Source: Candidatus Methanoperedens sp.
Lineage (GTDB): Archaea; Halobacteriota; Methanosarcinia; Methanosarcinales; Methanoperedenaceae
Length of the DNA stretch: 64,000 nt
Assembly: GCA_026552955.1 (NCBI GenBank)
Contig: JAPMTS010000003.1
Location: forward strand, 65,213 to 129,212
Direction: 5' to 3'
In this document: piece after piece, positions 32,505 to 41,325 of the stretch
Layout: the number at the start of each line of letters is the position of its first letter
How positions within the stretch are numbered: position 1 is the stretch's first letter
The notes under the pieces: generated by a model
The model's input: the letters and a program-made list of their open reading frames with translations, nothing else
Told to the model about the DNA's origin: nothing
Database searches by the model: none
Position numbers and translations under genes: made by a program

Positions 32505-33149
32505 TCATAATTTGCACCTTGAAACCGATTCACCATCAAAAACAAGGACATCACCTGAATATTTTTCCGGAAGAGACTTCATGGCAGCGATATTTAATTT
32601 ATCTCCAATCTGCTTGATTATTCGGATATAGCTGTGTAATTTCTTTATTTCATACCGCTTCAGCGACCTGCTGATTTCAAGAGATTTTTCATTTAAGGTA
32701 TTTTTCTCCAACCCTTCACAGTACATAATTTCAATGCCTTCCTCCCCCATAAAAAATGGATAACATCTGCATATCAAGGGACGACAGTTGTATATCATGC
32801 ATTCCTGGTTCCTGTAAAATACACAATTTTCCTCCTCATTGCGCTTCAAGATCCATCCGATCACCAGGACCTCATCCCCCTCTGAGAAACATGAATATTT
32901 ATCCGGTTCTGCCACTTCTTCCCATGTATGCCCTGTCATTTTGATTATGCGCCTGATATCACCCGGGAAGATTGAAATCGCATTGGATGGGCGAGAAATA
33001 TTATCATTGATCTTGATATCGAAATTCCTGCGGCAGCACCAGCCGCAGCGGGCGCATGAAAAATTGGATCTCTCGATTTCATTGATAAACGATGAAGAAT
33101 GGGTCTGAATAAGGCGGCGTATTTTTCCTCGAAGAGAGGTGATATCCAT
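32505..33149 (-). CDS. YkgJ-family cysteine cluster protein
   Basis: A 214-residue cytosolic protein with the cysteine cluster of the YkgJ/CxxCxxCC family: FSCARCGWCCRRN near residue 30 and CVFYRNQECMIYNCRPLICRCYPF near residue 115. These eight cysteines probably bind zinc or an iron-sulfur cluster. The central part DIRRIIKMTGHTWEEVAEPD is also typical. The biochemical role of the family is unknown. It is divergent from aroA, with about 85 bases of shared upstream DNA. Confidence 0.85.
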   Translation of the reverse strand: MDITSLRGKIRRLIQTHSSSFINEIERSNFSCARCGWCCRRNFDIKINDNISRPSNAISIFPGDIRRIIKMTGHTWEEVAEPDKYSCFSEGDEVLVIGWILKRNEEENCVFYRNQECMIYNCRPLICRCYPFFMGEEGIEIMYCEGLEKNTLNEKSLEISRSLKRYEIKKLHSYIRIIKQIGDKLNIAAMKSLPEKYSGDVLVFDGESVSRCKL

Positions 33150-33195
33150 GAATGAACTTCAGATTGGGGGAATATTAAGTTTTCCCTAATATTAA

Positions 33196-33205
33196 TTATA
33201 AATAG
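33196..33205 (+). promoter_or_regulatory. TATA box of aroA
   Basis: TTATAAATAG at 33196-33205 lies about 29 bases before the aroA ATG at 33234. It is a good archaeal TATA box; the resulting transcript would be nearly leaderless. Confidence 0.5.
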
Positions 33206-33233
33206 TTGCATCTTCAAATAGCGTGTTCGTTAC

Positions 33234-34511
33234 ATGAAACTGACAATCAATAAATCTGAAATAAAAGGCACCGTTAACGCTCCTCCATCCAAGAGCTACA
33301 CTCACAGGGCTATTACTATCGCAGCCATGTCAAAAAAAGCAACTGTCCACAATCCCCTGATTTCCGAGGATACAAAAGCTACCATAAGAGCCTCAGAAGC
33401 TTTCGGAGCAACTATAGAGATAAAAGATAATTCTCTATTGATTTGCGGATTCGATGGAAAAGTAAAAATTCCGGATAATGTGCTCGATGTTGCAAATTCA
33501 GGAACCACACTTCGGATAATGACCGCAATATCCTCTCTCGTTGATGGGGCCACTGTTCTTACAGGGGACGCAAGTATCAGGACCAGGCCAAATACGCCGC
33601 TTCTTAATGCGCTCAATGACCTTGGTGCGGTAACTTTTTCGACACGCAATAATGGTATGGCCCCTCTCGTTGTCAGGGGAAAAATGAAGGGAGGAAAAGT
33701 CAATATCGATGGTTCGATAAGTTCGCAGTTCATCTCAGCCCTGCTGATCGCATGCCCCTTTGCGGAAAATGAAACCACAATAATGATAAAAGGCGAATTG
33801 AAATCACGACCGTATGTAAATATTACGATCGGTATGTTAAAAGATGCAGGAGCCACTATTAATTCGGATGAAAGAAAGAATTCATTCACTGTGCCTCCAA
33901 ACCAGGAGTATAATATGAGGTCATATAATGTCCCGGGAGATTTTTCCTCTGCCTCATATATGATGGCAGCAGGAGCACTATGCGGTGATGTTACTATCAA
34001 GAATCTGTATCCTTCAGAACAGGGCGATTCCGCACTGGTAGAAATACTTGAAAAAATGGGGGCGCAGATATCATGGGACAGGAAAAAAGGCGAGGTAAAA
34101 GTGAATAAAAGTGAGCTTTGCGGCATCAAAGTGGATGTAGGCAAAACTCCCGATCTTGTGCCCACGCTCGCTGTGCTCGGGGCAGTTTCCACAGGACAGA
34201 TGGTCATCGAAAATGCCGGGCATGTAAGATACAAGGAAACAGACCGTCTGCATGCCATGACAGTTGAACTCAAGAAAATGGGAGTGGATATTACCGAGGA
34301 AAAAGACAGGTTGATTATCAAAGGCGGGAAGATAAAGGGAGCTAAAGTGCACGGATGGGATGACCACAGGATAGTCATGGCGCTTGCTGTTGCAGGAATG
34401 GTGGCAGGAACAACAACGATCGATACAATAGAATCCGTTGGCATTTCATATCCGGGATTCTTTGAAGATTTAAGAAAAAGCGGTGCTGTTATTGCTTTGC
34501 CTGAAAAATAG
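33234..34511 (+). CDS. aroA: 3-phosphoshikimate 1-carboxyvinyltransferase (EPSP synthase)
   Basis: Joins shikimate-3-phosphate and PEP in aromatic amino-acid synthesis. The 425-residue protein has all signature motifs: APPSKSYTHRAI, NSGTTLRIM, GDASIRTRPNTPLL, SSQFISALL, and the late RYKETDRLHAM and DDHRIVMALAVAG with active-site Asp and Lys/Arg residues. The archaeal enzyme is of normal length. It is the only shikimate gene seen here; tRNA-Met follows 72 bases downstream. Confidence 0.97.
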   Translation: MKLTINKSEIKGTVNAPPSKSYTHRAITIAAMSKKATVHNPLISEDTKATIRASEAFGATIEIKDNSLLICGFDGKVKIPDNVLDVANSGTTLRIMTAISSLVDGATVLTGDASIRTRPNTPLLNALNDLGAVTFSTRNNGMAPLVVRGKMKGGKVNIDGSISSQFISALLIACPFAENETTIMIKGELKSRPYVNITIGMLKDAGATINSDERKNSFTVPPNQEYNMRSYNVPGDFSSASYMMAAGALCGDVTIKNLYPSEQGDSALVEILEKMGAQISWDRKKGEVKVNKSELCGIKVDVGKTPDLVPTLAVLGAVSTGQMVIENAGHVRYKETDRLHAMTVELKKMGVDITEEKDRLIIKGGKIKGAKVHGWDDHRIVMALAVAGMVAGTTTIDTIESVGISYPGFFEDLRKSGAVIALPEK

Positions 34512-34583
34512 AACGTAACCTGGCAAATATCCAATCATGAGTCGATATATTTTAATACTCCTTTGCATGTAGGGGAGGGATAT

Positions 34584-34694
34584 GCCCAGGTGGCCTAGTC
34601 GGTTAGGGCGCCAGACTCATAGGGTAATTTAGATGAGGCGCTTAAAGTCTCCTGAGAAATCTGGAGGTCACGGGTTCGGATCCCGTCCTGGGCA
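34584..34694 (+). tRNA. tRNA-Met (CAT) with intron
   Basis: Acceptor GCCCAGG pairs with CCTGGGC. The anticodon stem CCAGA/TCTGG encloses C-T-CAT-A, interrupted after position 37 by a 37-base intron (34622-34658) that can form the archaeal bulge-helix-bulge. The T arm is CGGG-TTCGGAT-CCCG. Anticodon CAT fits elongator tRNA-Met, which commonly has an intron in archaea. tRNA-Ile with a modified C34 is the alternative and cannot be fully excluded from sequence alone. Confidence 0.85.
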
Positions 34695-34717
34695 TCGAAT
34701 TTCAAGTTCAATTCGTC

Positions 34718-34725
34718 TTTTTTTT
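34718..34725 (+). terminator. Oligo-T terminator after tRNA-Met
   Basis: Eight consecutive T residues 23 bases after the tRNA 3' end, the simple archaeal termination signal. Confidence 0.55.
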
Positions 34726-35070
34726 GATTACTTTCACTTTGCTCTCTCAAGGCTAACAATAAAACGGAGAGTGAAGTAAATATAACCATGATGCACGGGT
34801 GTACTCGGATGAAATATATAATGTTATCAAGGGAATAACAAAATAACCAACGCTAAGAATTTGTTTAATCACCGGCAAGTAGGTTGAACATGCACTAAAA
34901 AAGGCTCGGTTGCAACGTTGCATCACAACTGTATCAGAAGGATTATGTTGTTTTCATCAAGCATGGGGTCAGCCAGAAGTTCTTACCTTAGTTTCTTAAG
35001 CTATGGTGGATATTTGAAAAAGAGTCACAGAAAAGATTTTTGTGTAAATAAATACTTTACTACATCAGAT
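34726..35070. other. Intergenic, no supported gene
   Basis: Between tRNA-Met and a small membrane-anchored protein. The next frame is open back to 34918, but the Met at 35071 precedes the hydrophobic signal-anchor and is a more natural start. No repeats or structured RNA are evident. Confidence 0.4.
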
Positions 35071-35364
35071 ATGAAAAGCAAAATCCTGGCAGTGTTACTC
35101 TTACTATCGATCTTAACGAATATCTATCTTATCCAGGTTCAACCTTCTTCAAAGGATCTTCTTAAGATGAAGGATAAAATAAACCAGCTTGAAATTACTA
35201 ATTCACAGATGAGTAAACAGATATACAGGGATAATCTTTCCATAAAAAATTATGCCTCACAACTTGATCTTTACAGGGAAAAAATTTCATATCTTGAAAT
35301 AAAGCTAAACAATACTCCGACCGGCTTATCTGGAACTGCAAAACTTGAGGCACTACTGTTATAG
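35071..35364 (+). CDS. Membrane-anchored coiled-coil protein, truncated by a frameshift
   Basis: Beginning at ATG 35071 (MKSKILAVLLLLSIL) the 97-residue product has a single N-terminal membrane helix and then about 55 residues of coiled coil (LKMKDKINQLEITNSQM, YREKISYLEIKL). It stops at TAG 35362-35364 just after TAKLEA. In another frame the coding-like sequence resumes at once (35352-35471), so a one-base indel has probably cut off the C-terminal domain, either natural or a sequencing error. Function unknown. Confidence 0.55.
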   Translation: MKSKILAVLLLLSILTNIYLIQVQPSSKDLLKMKDKINQLEITNSQMSKQIYRDNLSIKNYASQLDLYREKISYLEIKLNNTPTGLSGTAKLEALLL

Positions 35365-35471
35365 AGAGAGTACCTGAAATCATAGATACAAAAGACTATA
35401 TAAAGAATAATATCGGTATAACTGTTGAGTATGTTGATAATTTTGATGATATACTGATATATGCCACATAA
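35352..35471 (+). pseudogene. Out-of-frame C-terminal continuation of the coiled-coil protein
   Basis: Shifted by -1 relative to the preceding frame, 39 codons read TTVIERVPEIIDTKDYIKNN and end with a TAA at 35469-35471. The amino-acid composition and codons look coding, there is no start codon, and it begins exactly where the upstream protein is truncated. I interpret it as the disrupted tail of the same gene. Confidence 0.4.
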
Positions 35472-35544
35472 AAATCATTGATGACAAAGGCATTTATATA
35501 TACAAGTAAAACTTTGTTATCAAAAAAATCACGGGTGATGGTTC

Positions 35545-37035
35545 ATGAGATCAACGAAATCGTTGTGTCCTGAATGTCTTTCTGTTATCGATGCTTCGAT
35601 AATTGAAGAGAATGGAAAAATGATCCTTGAAAAAACGTGCGCAAAACATGGGATTTACAAGGATATCTATTGGTCAGATCCAGTGCAGTTTAAGCGTTTT
35701 GAAAAGTACTGGCATGATGGCGGCGGGGTGCTTAATCCAAGCGGCTTGAATGGGAATTGCCCACATTCATGCGGGATATGTACATCCCATAAGACTTCTA
35801 CTATTCTTGCCAACATTGATGTTACGAACCGCTGCAACCAGGCATGTCCAGTCTGTTTTGCCAATGCTTCCGCTTCAGGTTATCTCTACGAACCATCTCT
35901 TGCCCAAATGAGAGCTATGATGCAGATGCTGCGAAATGAAAAACCTGTTCCCTGTCCTGCGGTCCAGTTTGCGGGTGGCGAGCCTACGATGCGGGATGAT
36001 ATCGTAGAGATCGTGAAAATGGCCCGCGAATTTAATTTCACGCAGATCCAGATGGCAACCAATGGGATCAAACTTTCACGAAGCCTAAAGTTATGCCAGC
36101 AATTGAATGATGCAGGTCTTCATACGGTTTACCTTCAATTCGACGGAGTGACCGAAGAACCATATATCAAGAACCGGGGCTTCAATGCGCTTCCCATCAA
36201 ACTTAAAGCCATCGAGAATTGCAGGAAAGGAGGTCTTGACAGCGTTTCTCTTGTGCCGACGCTTGCAAAAGGCGTAAACGATATGCAAGTAGGCGATATT
36301 ATCCGATTTGCCGTAAAGCATATGGATACCGTAAAGGGGATAAATTTCCAGCCTATTTCTTTTTCGGGAAGGATAAATAAAGAAGAAAGGCTGGAAAAAA
36401 GAATTACAATATCTGACTTATTTAGATTGCTCGATGAACAGACCGGCGGAGATATAACGGCAGATGATTTCTACCCGGTTCCTTTTGTAGTGCCGATCTC
36501 TCATTTTGTGGCTGCTGAAGAAGGTCTCCCGAATATTGAATTTACGGTACATCCGCATTGCGGAACTGGTACGTATGTTTATATTGAAAATGGAAAAATG
36601 CTACCCATTACCCGCTTTATTGATGTGGAAGGACTCCTTGAACATGTTGATGACCTGGCTGTGAATAGAGACAAATGGATCGGCAAATCCCTCGGAAAAA
36701 TAAGAAGAATCACCAGCCTTATTTCAGCATTGCCGAATTACATTGATGCATCAAAAGCGCCAAAATCGATCGATGTAAAAAAACTCTTTATTGATGTCCT
36801 GAAGGAAGGAACAGGGGAAGCTACCAAGGAATTCCATCGACATACTCTCTTTATCGGCTCAATGCATTTCATGGATCTGTATAATATGGACCTTGAAAGG
36901 ATCAAGCGGTGCGGAGTTCATTATGCAACACCCGATGGCAGGATTATTCCATTCTGCACTTATAATACGATACACAGGGCGCAAGTTGAAAAAAAATTCT
37001 CAACACCTTTATGTGAAACAAACGCAGTAAAATGA
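35545..37035 (+). CDS. tes: Tetraether synthase-type radical SAM protein (Tes)
   Basis: Tes joins two archaeol phytanyl tails to make tetraether (GDGT/macrocyclic) lipids. The 496-residue protein has three Cys sites besides the radical SAM cluster: an N-terminal CPECL...CAKHG, NCPHSCGICT at 71-80, and the radical SAM CNQACPVC (Cys97, Cys101, Cys104), followed by FAGGEPTMRDDI. The C-terminal domain carries HPHCGTGTYVY and RRCGVHYATPDGRIIPFCTYN-like motifs with extra cysteines. The pattern and length are those of the MJ0619/GDGT-MAS family. It stands alone, 41 bases from the convergent atwA gene. Confidence 0.85.
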   Translation: MRSTKSLCPECLSVIDASIIEENGKMILEKTCAKHGIYKDIYWSDPVQFKRFEKYWHDGGGVLNPSGLNGNCPHSCGICTSHKTSTILANIDVTNRCNQACPVCFANASASGYLYEPSLAQMRAMMQMLRNEKPVPCPAVQFAGGEPTMRDDIVEIVKMAREFNFTQIQMATNGIKLSRSLKLCQQLNDAGLHTVYLQFDGVTEEPYIKNRGFNALPIKLKAIENCRKGGLDSVSLVPTLAKGVNDMQVGDIIRFAVKHMDTVKGINFQPISFSGRINKEERLEKRITISDLFRLLDEQTGGDITADDFYPVPFVVPISHFVAAEEGLPNIEFTVHPHCGTGTYVYIENGKMLPITRFIDVEGLLEHVDDLAVNRDKWIGKSLGKIRRITSLISALPNYIDASKAPKSIDVKKLFIDVLKEGTGEATKEFHRHTLFIGSMHFMDLYNMDLERIKRCGVHYATPDGRIIPFCTYNTIHRAQVEKKFSTPLCETNAVK

Positions 37036-37076
37036 TGTAAATTGAAAGACATGCGTTTCATTTGAAAAGAAAAATA

Positions 37077-38786
37077 TTATTCTTCTATACAATGGTCGAG
37101 GTATTTTGCATGACTTGCTTTTATGAACTCATCACAGACTTTCCCGGGAGCTCCATCCATGACAATATGTCCCTTATCGATCAATATTGCCCTCTGCGCG
37201 ACTTCCCTTATAAAATCAATGTGGTGACTTATGAAAATAATGGTCGTATTGAATGTCTTATTGACATTCTTCAGGGAATTGGCCACATCCCGCAATGTAA
37301 TGGGATCAAGGTCACCAAACGGTTCATCAAGAAGCAATATGGATGGTTTTGAAGAAAGAGCAAGAGCTAGAGCAGCCCTCACATTCTCACCACCGCTTAT
37401 CTGGTAGGGTTTGAGATCAAGAATTCCAATGGGAAGATCCACTGCCTCAAATACCGGTTCGGCAAATTTCAATACTTCCGTAAGCGGATAGCTGGGGAAA
37501 AGGACGCCAAGGATGGCAGGAGTATAGCCCATTTTGGCAAGCTTCTCCTTTCCATTATCTTCAGGCATATCAGTCATCCTGTACATTTCATCAAGATCCC
37601 GATCAGATATGCCAAGCTCATGTGCTCGTTTTCTTGCTTCTTCAATAACATACTGTCCCTTTACTCCCAGCCTGAATGCAAGCTGCTGTTTAATGGTGGA
37701 ATGTGGCGTAAGAGCAAACTCCTGGTACATTATGCTGGTAATCCTTCTGACCTCCATTCTCTTTGGAGAATATGTGGACATTTCCACCCATTCATCTTCC
37801 ACGCGGAATTCTATATCACCATCATCCGGGAAAATAAGCCCGTCCATGGCATGAAGTAATGTGGTCTTTCCAGCGCCGCTCGGACCAATAAGTCCAACCA
37901 TCTCACCCTGTTTGAATTCAAGATTGATATTATCAAGGTCGAGAACTTCTCCCTGCCTGACAAGCCAATATCTCTTTGAAAGATTATTTACCTTGATAAC
38001 AGTTTTATCCGATGTTCTCTCTGGCATCGGGATAGCAGGTTTCATATTCTTCATGAATTTTTTCAAAATTTCCTCAGGTTCGCCTTCATCAATTATCTTC
38101 CCATTATCAAGCCAAAGCACGCGATCTGCAAGATATGAATGAATTTCAGGCAGATGTGATACAACGATTGTTTTAACTTTTAATTTTTTATTGACGTTCT
38201 TTATTGTATCAAGTACTCCCTGTTTTGTTGCCGGGCATGTCATTGTGGCTGGTTCATCAAGGAGGAGAAGTTTAGGTTTTGATGCTAATTGCCTGGCTAT
38301 TAACAACCTTTGTTTTTCTCCACCGCTTAAGACCGATGAAAAATGTTCTGCCTTAGAATCAAGATTTACGAGTTTCAAGTACTCAAGACTTTCTTCATAA
38401 CATTCCTGGTAATATGGTGAATCCCTATCCGGAAGTGACTCATATCCAAATTTTTCGGCATAAACACGACGCAATACGTTTTCATATGTGGCGCCAGACC
38501 ATAGTCCGAAATTTCTCTGGAGGTGGATAGCCGCCATTTTCTGGAGTTTCTTCATATCCTCTATCGAAGAATCAGGTTTTATCGTGAAACCGTCAAGTTC
38601 GAAACTGCCGCTGACGAATGGTTCCATCCCGCGCAATACTTTTAATATTGTTGATTTCCCGCCACCACTTCTTCCAATTATACCAAGGATTTCTCCCTCT
38701 TTTACATCAAAACTTACTCCGTCCAGAACTCTGATCTTGTCAGAATCGATTACATAGTCTTTAACCAGATTATTAACTTTGAGCAT
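37077..38786 (-). CDS. atwA: Methyl-CoM reductase activation component A2 (AtwA)
   Basis: AtwA is the ABC-type ATPase that activates the nickel cofactor of methyl-coenzyme M reductase. Two full nucleotide-binding domains are present: Walker A GRSGGGKST with LSGGEKQR and DEPATMTC (first), and GPSGAGKTT with ISGGENVR and DEPFGDLD (second). The insertion after the second domain (GYTPAILGVLFPSYP) is characteristic. The ATG at 38786 is preceded by GGAGGATC, so it is preferred over the upstream Met at 38828; the protein then has 569 residues. It is strong evidence for a methanogen or methane-oxidising host. Confidence 0.93.
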   Translation of the reverse strand: MLKVNNLVKDYVIDSDKIRVLDGVSFDVKEGEILGIIGRSGGGKSTILKVLRGMEPFVSGSFELDGFTIKPDSSIEDMKKLQKMAAIHLQRNFGLWSGATYENVLRRVYAEKFGYESLPDRDSPYYQECYEESLEYLKLVNLDSKAEHFSSVLSGGEKQRLLIARQLASKPKLLLLDEPATMTCPATKQGVLDTIKNVNKKLKVKTIVVSHLPEIHSYLADRVLWLDNGKIIDEGEPEEILKKFMKNMKPAIPMPERTSDKTVIKVNNLSKRYWLVRQGEVLDLDNINLEFKQGEMVGLIGPSGAGKTTLLHAMDGLIFPDDGDIEFRVEDEWVEMSTYSPKRMEVRRITSIMYQEFALTPHSTIKQQLAFRLGVKGQYVIEEARKRAHELGISDRDLDEMYRMTDMPEDNGKEKLAKMGYTPAILGVLFPSYPLTEVLKFAEPVFEAVDLPIGILDLKPYQISGGENVRAALALALSSKPSILLLDEPFGDLDPITLRDVANSLKNVNKTFNTTIIFISHHIDFIREVAQRAILIDKGHIVMDGAPGKVCDEFIKASHAKYLDHCIEE

Positions 38787-38940
38787 TGAAGATCCTCCAA
38801 AACATGCGGCATTAATGATTACTAACATATTGCTAACAACACATTAACCATCAACGGATATGACCGTTATAAGGCATTTTAAAGCTATTACTACTATGCA
38901 GTTTATAAGGTTTTTGCCAAAAAAATATCGCATGTATCGT

Positions 38941-39035
38941 ATAAAACCCAATACTTGTTATCCTATTTGCACCCTTTATGTAGATTTTATTGAAAATACT
39001 TCTTGACTCCCCAGTCCACTTATTGGAGTCTTCAC
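38941..39035 (-). mobile_element. Left-end relic of an IS3-family element
   Basis: On the minus strand, ACTCCAATAAGTGGAC ... ATCTACATAAAGGGTGCAAATA aligns with the left end of the element at 15.25-15.50 kb (CCCCAAAAAGTGGAC ... ATCTATAGAAAGGGTGCAAATA) over about 70 bases. The site of the transposase start codon reads AGG in place of ATG. No transposase coding sequence follows. It shows that the same IS family has inserted here twice and decayed. Confidence 0.55.
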
Positions 39036-39150
39036 ATCTTCCTTGCCGAAAAGTTATTAGGAAGGTCGATAATATAATCATACGGGCAAATAAGAAACAC
39101 GGGTTTAGTTGAAGTTTTAGAGGTTAGTTGAAAGAAAGGGAGGATTTAAC

Positions 39151-39987
39151 GTGAAAGAAAATGAAGAAATTGTTATTGAGTTGAGCGGGCTCCTTGAGGA
39201 TAATGCAGGAGATCTCAAAAAACAATGGGTCAAGGAAATGACGGAGATGGGTTTACTGGAGAAGCTCACGCCGGTCGAGATAGAGCAGCAATCTTCGGCT
39301 ATTTACGATACGTGTGTTTTGACCCTTAAGACAGGAATGTACGAAGCTGCTAAAAAATATGCACGGGAAATGGCGAAAAAAGGCGTGCTGGAAGCCATGA
39401 CCGTGGACCAGATAATAATGGGCATGCTGAAATTGCGGGATGTATACGGGAGATTCATTTTCTCAGAATACAAAAAAGATGTTGAAAAATTATATGAAGT
39501 ACTTGGCGTCTATGAACCCGTGGCGAACCGGATATTAAGTATTGTTGCTCTTTCTTTCGTGGAAGAGAGGGAAAGAGTAATCAAGGAGCAACAGCAGGCT
39601 ATGCTTGCCCTCTCTACCCCGGTGCTGCAGATACGGGACCAGATACTGGTACTTCCTTTAATAGGTACCATAGACTCTGCGCGAGCAGCCCAGATCGTAG
39701 AACAACTGTTGAACAGCATCGTAGATGCCCAGGCCTCCGTAGTAATAATAGATATTACAGGAGTGCCCATAATCGATACTGCGGTTGCCAATCACCTGAT
39801 CAAAACCATACAGGCGGCCAAAATGCTCGGGGCTGACGCCATAATAACCGGAATCAGCCCGGCCAATGCCCAGACCCTTGTGACCCTTGGTGTTGACCTG
39901 TCCATGATGACCACAAGGGGGACTCTTCGTTCCGGCGTGAAACTGGCAGATGAGATGCTCAGGATCGAGGTAGTAGAAAAGAGGTGA
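39151..39987 (+). CDS. rsbR: RsbR-like stressosome scaffold protein (STAS domain)
   Basis: A 278-residue stressosome-type protein. Residues 1-145 form a helical, non-heme-globin-like RsbR N-terminal domain and residues 155-270 a STAS domain (DQILVLPLIGTIDSARA, VVIIDITGVPIIDTAVANHLIKTI, LGADAIITGISPANAQTLVTLG). Thr210 in IIDT aligns with the phosphorylated Thr of Bacillus RsbR. In bacteria RsbR and RsbS form the 1.8-MDa stressosome that holds the kinase RsbT. First gene of an operon; starts after AAAGGGAGG. Confidence 0.9.
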   Translation: MKENEEIVIELSGLLEDNAGDLKKQWVKEMTEMGLLEKLTPVEIEQQSSAIYDTCVLTLKTGMYEAAKKYAREMAKKGVLEAMTVDQIIMGMLKLRDVYGRFIFSEYKKDVEKLYEVLGVYEPVANRILSIVALSFVEERERVIKEQQQAMLALSTPVLQIRDQILVLPLIGTIDSARAAQIVEQLLNSIVDAQASVVIIDITGVPIIDTAVANHLIKTIQAAKMLGADAIITGISPANAQTLVTLGVDLSMMTTRGTLRSGVKLADEMLRIEVVEKR

Positions 39988-39990
39988 GAA

Positions 39991-40371
39991 ATGGAGATAC
40001 CAATCCTGAAAATAGAGGATTTTTTAATCGTATCCTTTCAGATCGAACTCAGCGACCATGAAATCGACATGCTGAGGGAATCAATACTTGACAAGATTAA
40101 GGAAACCGGAGCAAGGGGTTTGGTTATAGACATTACAGCCCTGAAAACCGTTGACAGTTTTATGGCCCGGTCCTTATCCTCCATTGCTGACACGGCGACT
40201 TTGCTGGGTGCAAGGACTGTTGTTGTGGGCATGCAGCCTGCTGTGGCCTTAACTCTTGTCGAGCTTGGTTTGAGAATTAAATGGAAAATCATTACCGCAC
40301 TCAATCTTGAGAGTGGCGTCAACCTTTTGCGCAAGTCTTTGAAGTCAGGAAAGGAAATGGTTCATGAGTGA
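39991..40371 (+). CDS. rsbS: RsbS-like stressosome core protein
   Basis: A 126-residue stand-alone STAS protein. It has GLVIDITALKTVDSFMARSL with Ser56 at the position of the phosphorylated serine of Bacillus RsbS, followed by GARTVVVGMQPAVALTLVELGL. RsbS completes the stressosome core with RsbR and is the antagonist of RsbT. It begins 3 bases after rsbR and overlaps rsbT by 8 bases. Confidence 0.9.
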   Translation: MEIPILKIEDFLIVSFQIELSDHEIDMLRESILDKIKETGARGLVIDITALKTVDSFMARSLSSIADTATLLGARTVVVGMQPAVALTLVELGLRIKWKIITALNLESGVNLLRKSLKSGKEMVHE

Positions 40372-40759
40372 GGATACGCTTTCGGTCAGAAACGAAATGG
40401 ATATAATTTCAGTGAGAGGTTTCGGCAGGAATGTCGCAGCTCAACTGGGTTTTGGAGTGGTTGATCAGTGCAGGATCACCACTGCAATTTCAGAGCTTGC
40501 GCGCAATATCGTCGTCCACGGAGGTGGGGGTTCGGTAACCATCAAGACAATCCAGAATGACAAAAAAGGAATCGAGATAATTTGCAAGGACAAAGGACCG
40601 GGGATAAGGGATATGGAGCTCGCCTTAAAAGGCGGATTCAGCACGGTGGGTGGCCTGGGTATTGGTCTTTCAGGGGCAAAACGCCTGATGGATGAGTTCC
40701 AGATAACCTCATTCACAGGCAAGGGTACTACCGTGATGATAAGGAAATGGTTAAAATGA
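40364..40759 (+). CDS. rsbT: RsbT-like serine/threonine kinase (GHKL)
   Basis: A 131-residue GHKL-fold switch kinase. The N box is ISELARNIVVHG, the G1 box is CKDKGPGIRDMELAL, and G2 reads GGFSTVGGLGIGLSGAKRLMDEF. RsbT phosphorylates RsbS and RsbR in response to stress, then leaves the stressosome to bind the N-terminal domain of RsbU. The frame overlaps both neighbours. All catalytic motifs look intact. Confidence 0.92.
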   Translation: MSEDTLSVRNEMDIISVRGFGRNVAAQLGFGVVDQCRITTAISELARNIVVHGGGGSVTIKTIQNDKKGIEIICKDKGPGIRDMELALKGGFSTVGGLGIGLSGAKRLMDEFQITSFTGKGTTVMIRKWLK

Positions 40760-41316
40760 AGTTTGGTATAGCCACCCACCCGATGTCAGGAAATAAGTAC
40801 AATGGTGATATGTGTCTGGTTAAGGAATTCGACCACAAAGTCTTAATAGCGCTGATAGATGGATTGGGCCATGGAGAGCTTGCAGCAGTTGCCTCAAGCA
40901 GGTGTATGAAGAGCATCGAGGAACATTATGGGATGGGCCTGAAGGAAATTTTCACGTATTGCGATATTGAACTTAGAAAAACAAACGGGGTTGTGATGGG
41001 AATTATGTTCATCGACTTTGAGCATTCAACCCTCAGTTATGCCGGCGTGGGGAATATAAGCGCCAGCGTCATAAGCTCAAAACCCATTCACTTTATTTCC
41101 AGGGACGGAATCGTCGGATACAAACTGCCGAAGATAAAAGAATATAGGCATCCTTATACAACCGGGGATACGATTCTCATGTATTCGGATGGAATATCTT
41201 CTAACGTAACCCAACATCCTGCTCTTTTGAAGAAGGATGTACAGGAAGCAGCCGATGATATAATGAATCTATACGGAAAGGATGAGGATGATGCAATTGT
41301 GATTGTTGCGCGTTGA
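40747..41316 (+). CDS. rsbX: RsbX-like PP2C phosphatase
   Basis: A 189-residue PPM/SpoIIE-type phosphatase, short as in RsbX. The metal-binding DGLGHG (residues 37-42) is followed by VVMGIMFIDFEHSTLSYAGVGNISA and TILMYSDGISSNV. RsbX removes phosphate from RsbS and RsbR to reset the stressosome. It overlaps rsbT by 13 bases. No RsbU-type larger PP2C protein occurs in the operon. Confidence 0.9.
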   Translation: MVKMKFGIATHPMSGNKYNGDMCLVKEFDHKVLIALIDGLGHGELAAVASSRCMKSIEEHYGMGLKEIFTYCDIELRKTNGVVMGIMFIDFEHSTLSYAGVGNISASVISSKPIHFISRDGIVGYKLPKIKEYRHPYTTGDTILMYSDGISSNVTQHPALLKKDVQEAADDIMNLYGKDEDDAIVIVAR

Positions 41317-41325
41317 TAGAATACA

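Noticed and set aside
32505..33149. Ferredoxin-type electron carrier
   Set aside because: Cysteines follow the YkgJ CxxCxxCC/CxCxxxC pattern rather than a CxxCxxCxxxC ferredoxin cluster.
33302..34534. Long minus-strand frame of about 410 codons over aroA
   Set aside because: The plus-strand frame is a clear EPSP synthase. The reverse frame has no motif and only reflects base composition.
40364..40759. Anti-sigma factor RsbW with RsbV
   Set aside because: The GHKL protein has the RsbT gene context (directly after RsbR and RsbS) and no RsbV-type partner follows. The STAS proteins are of RsbR/RsbS type.
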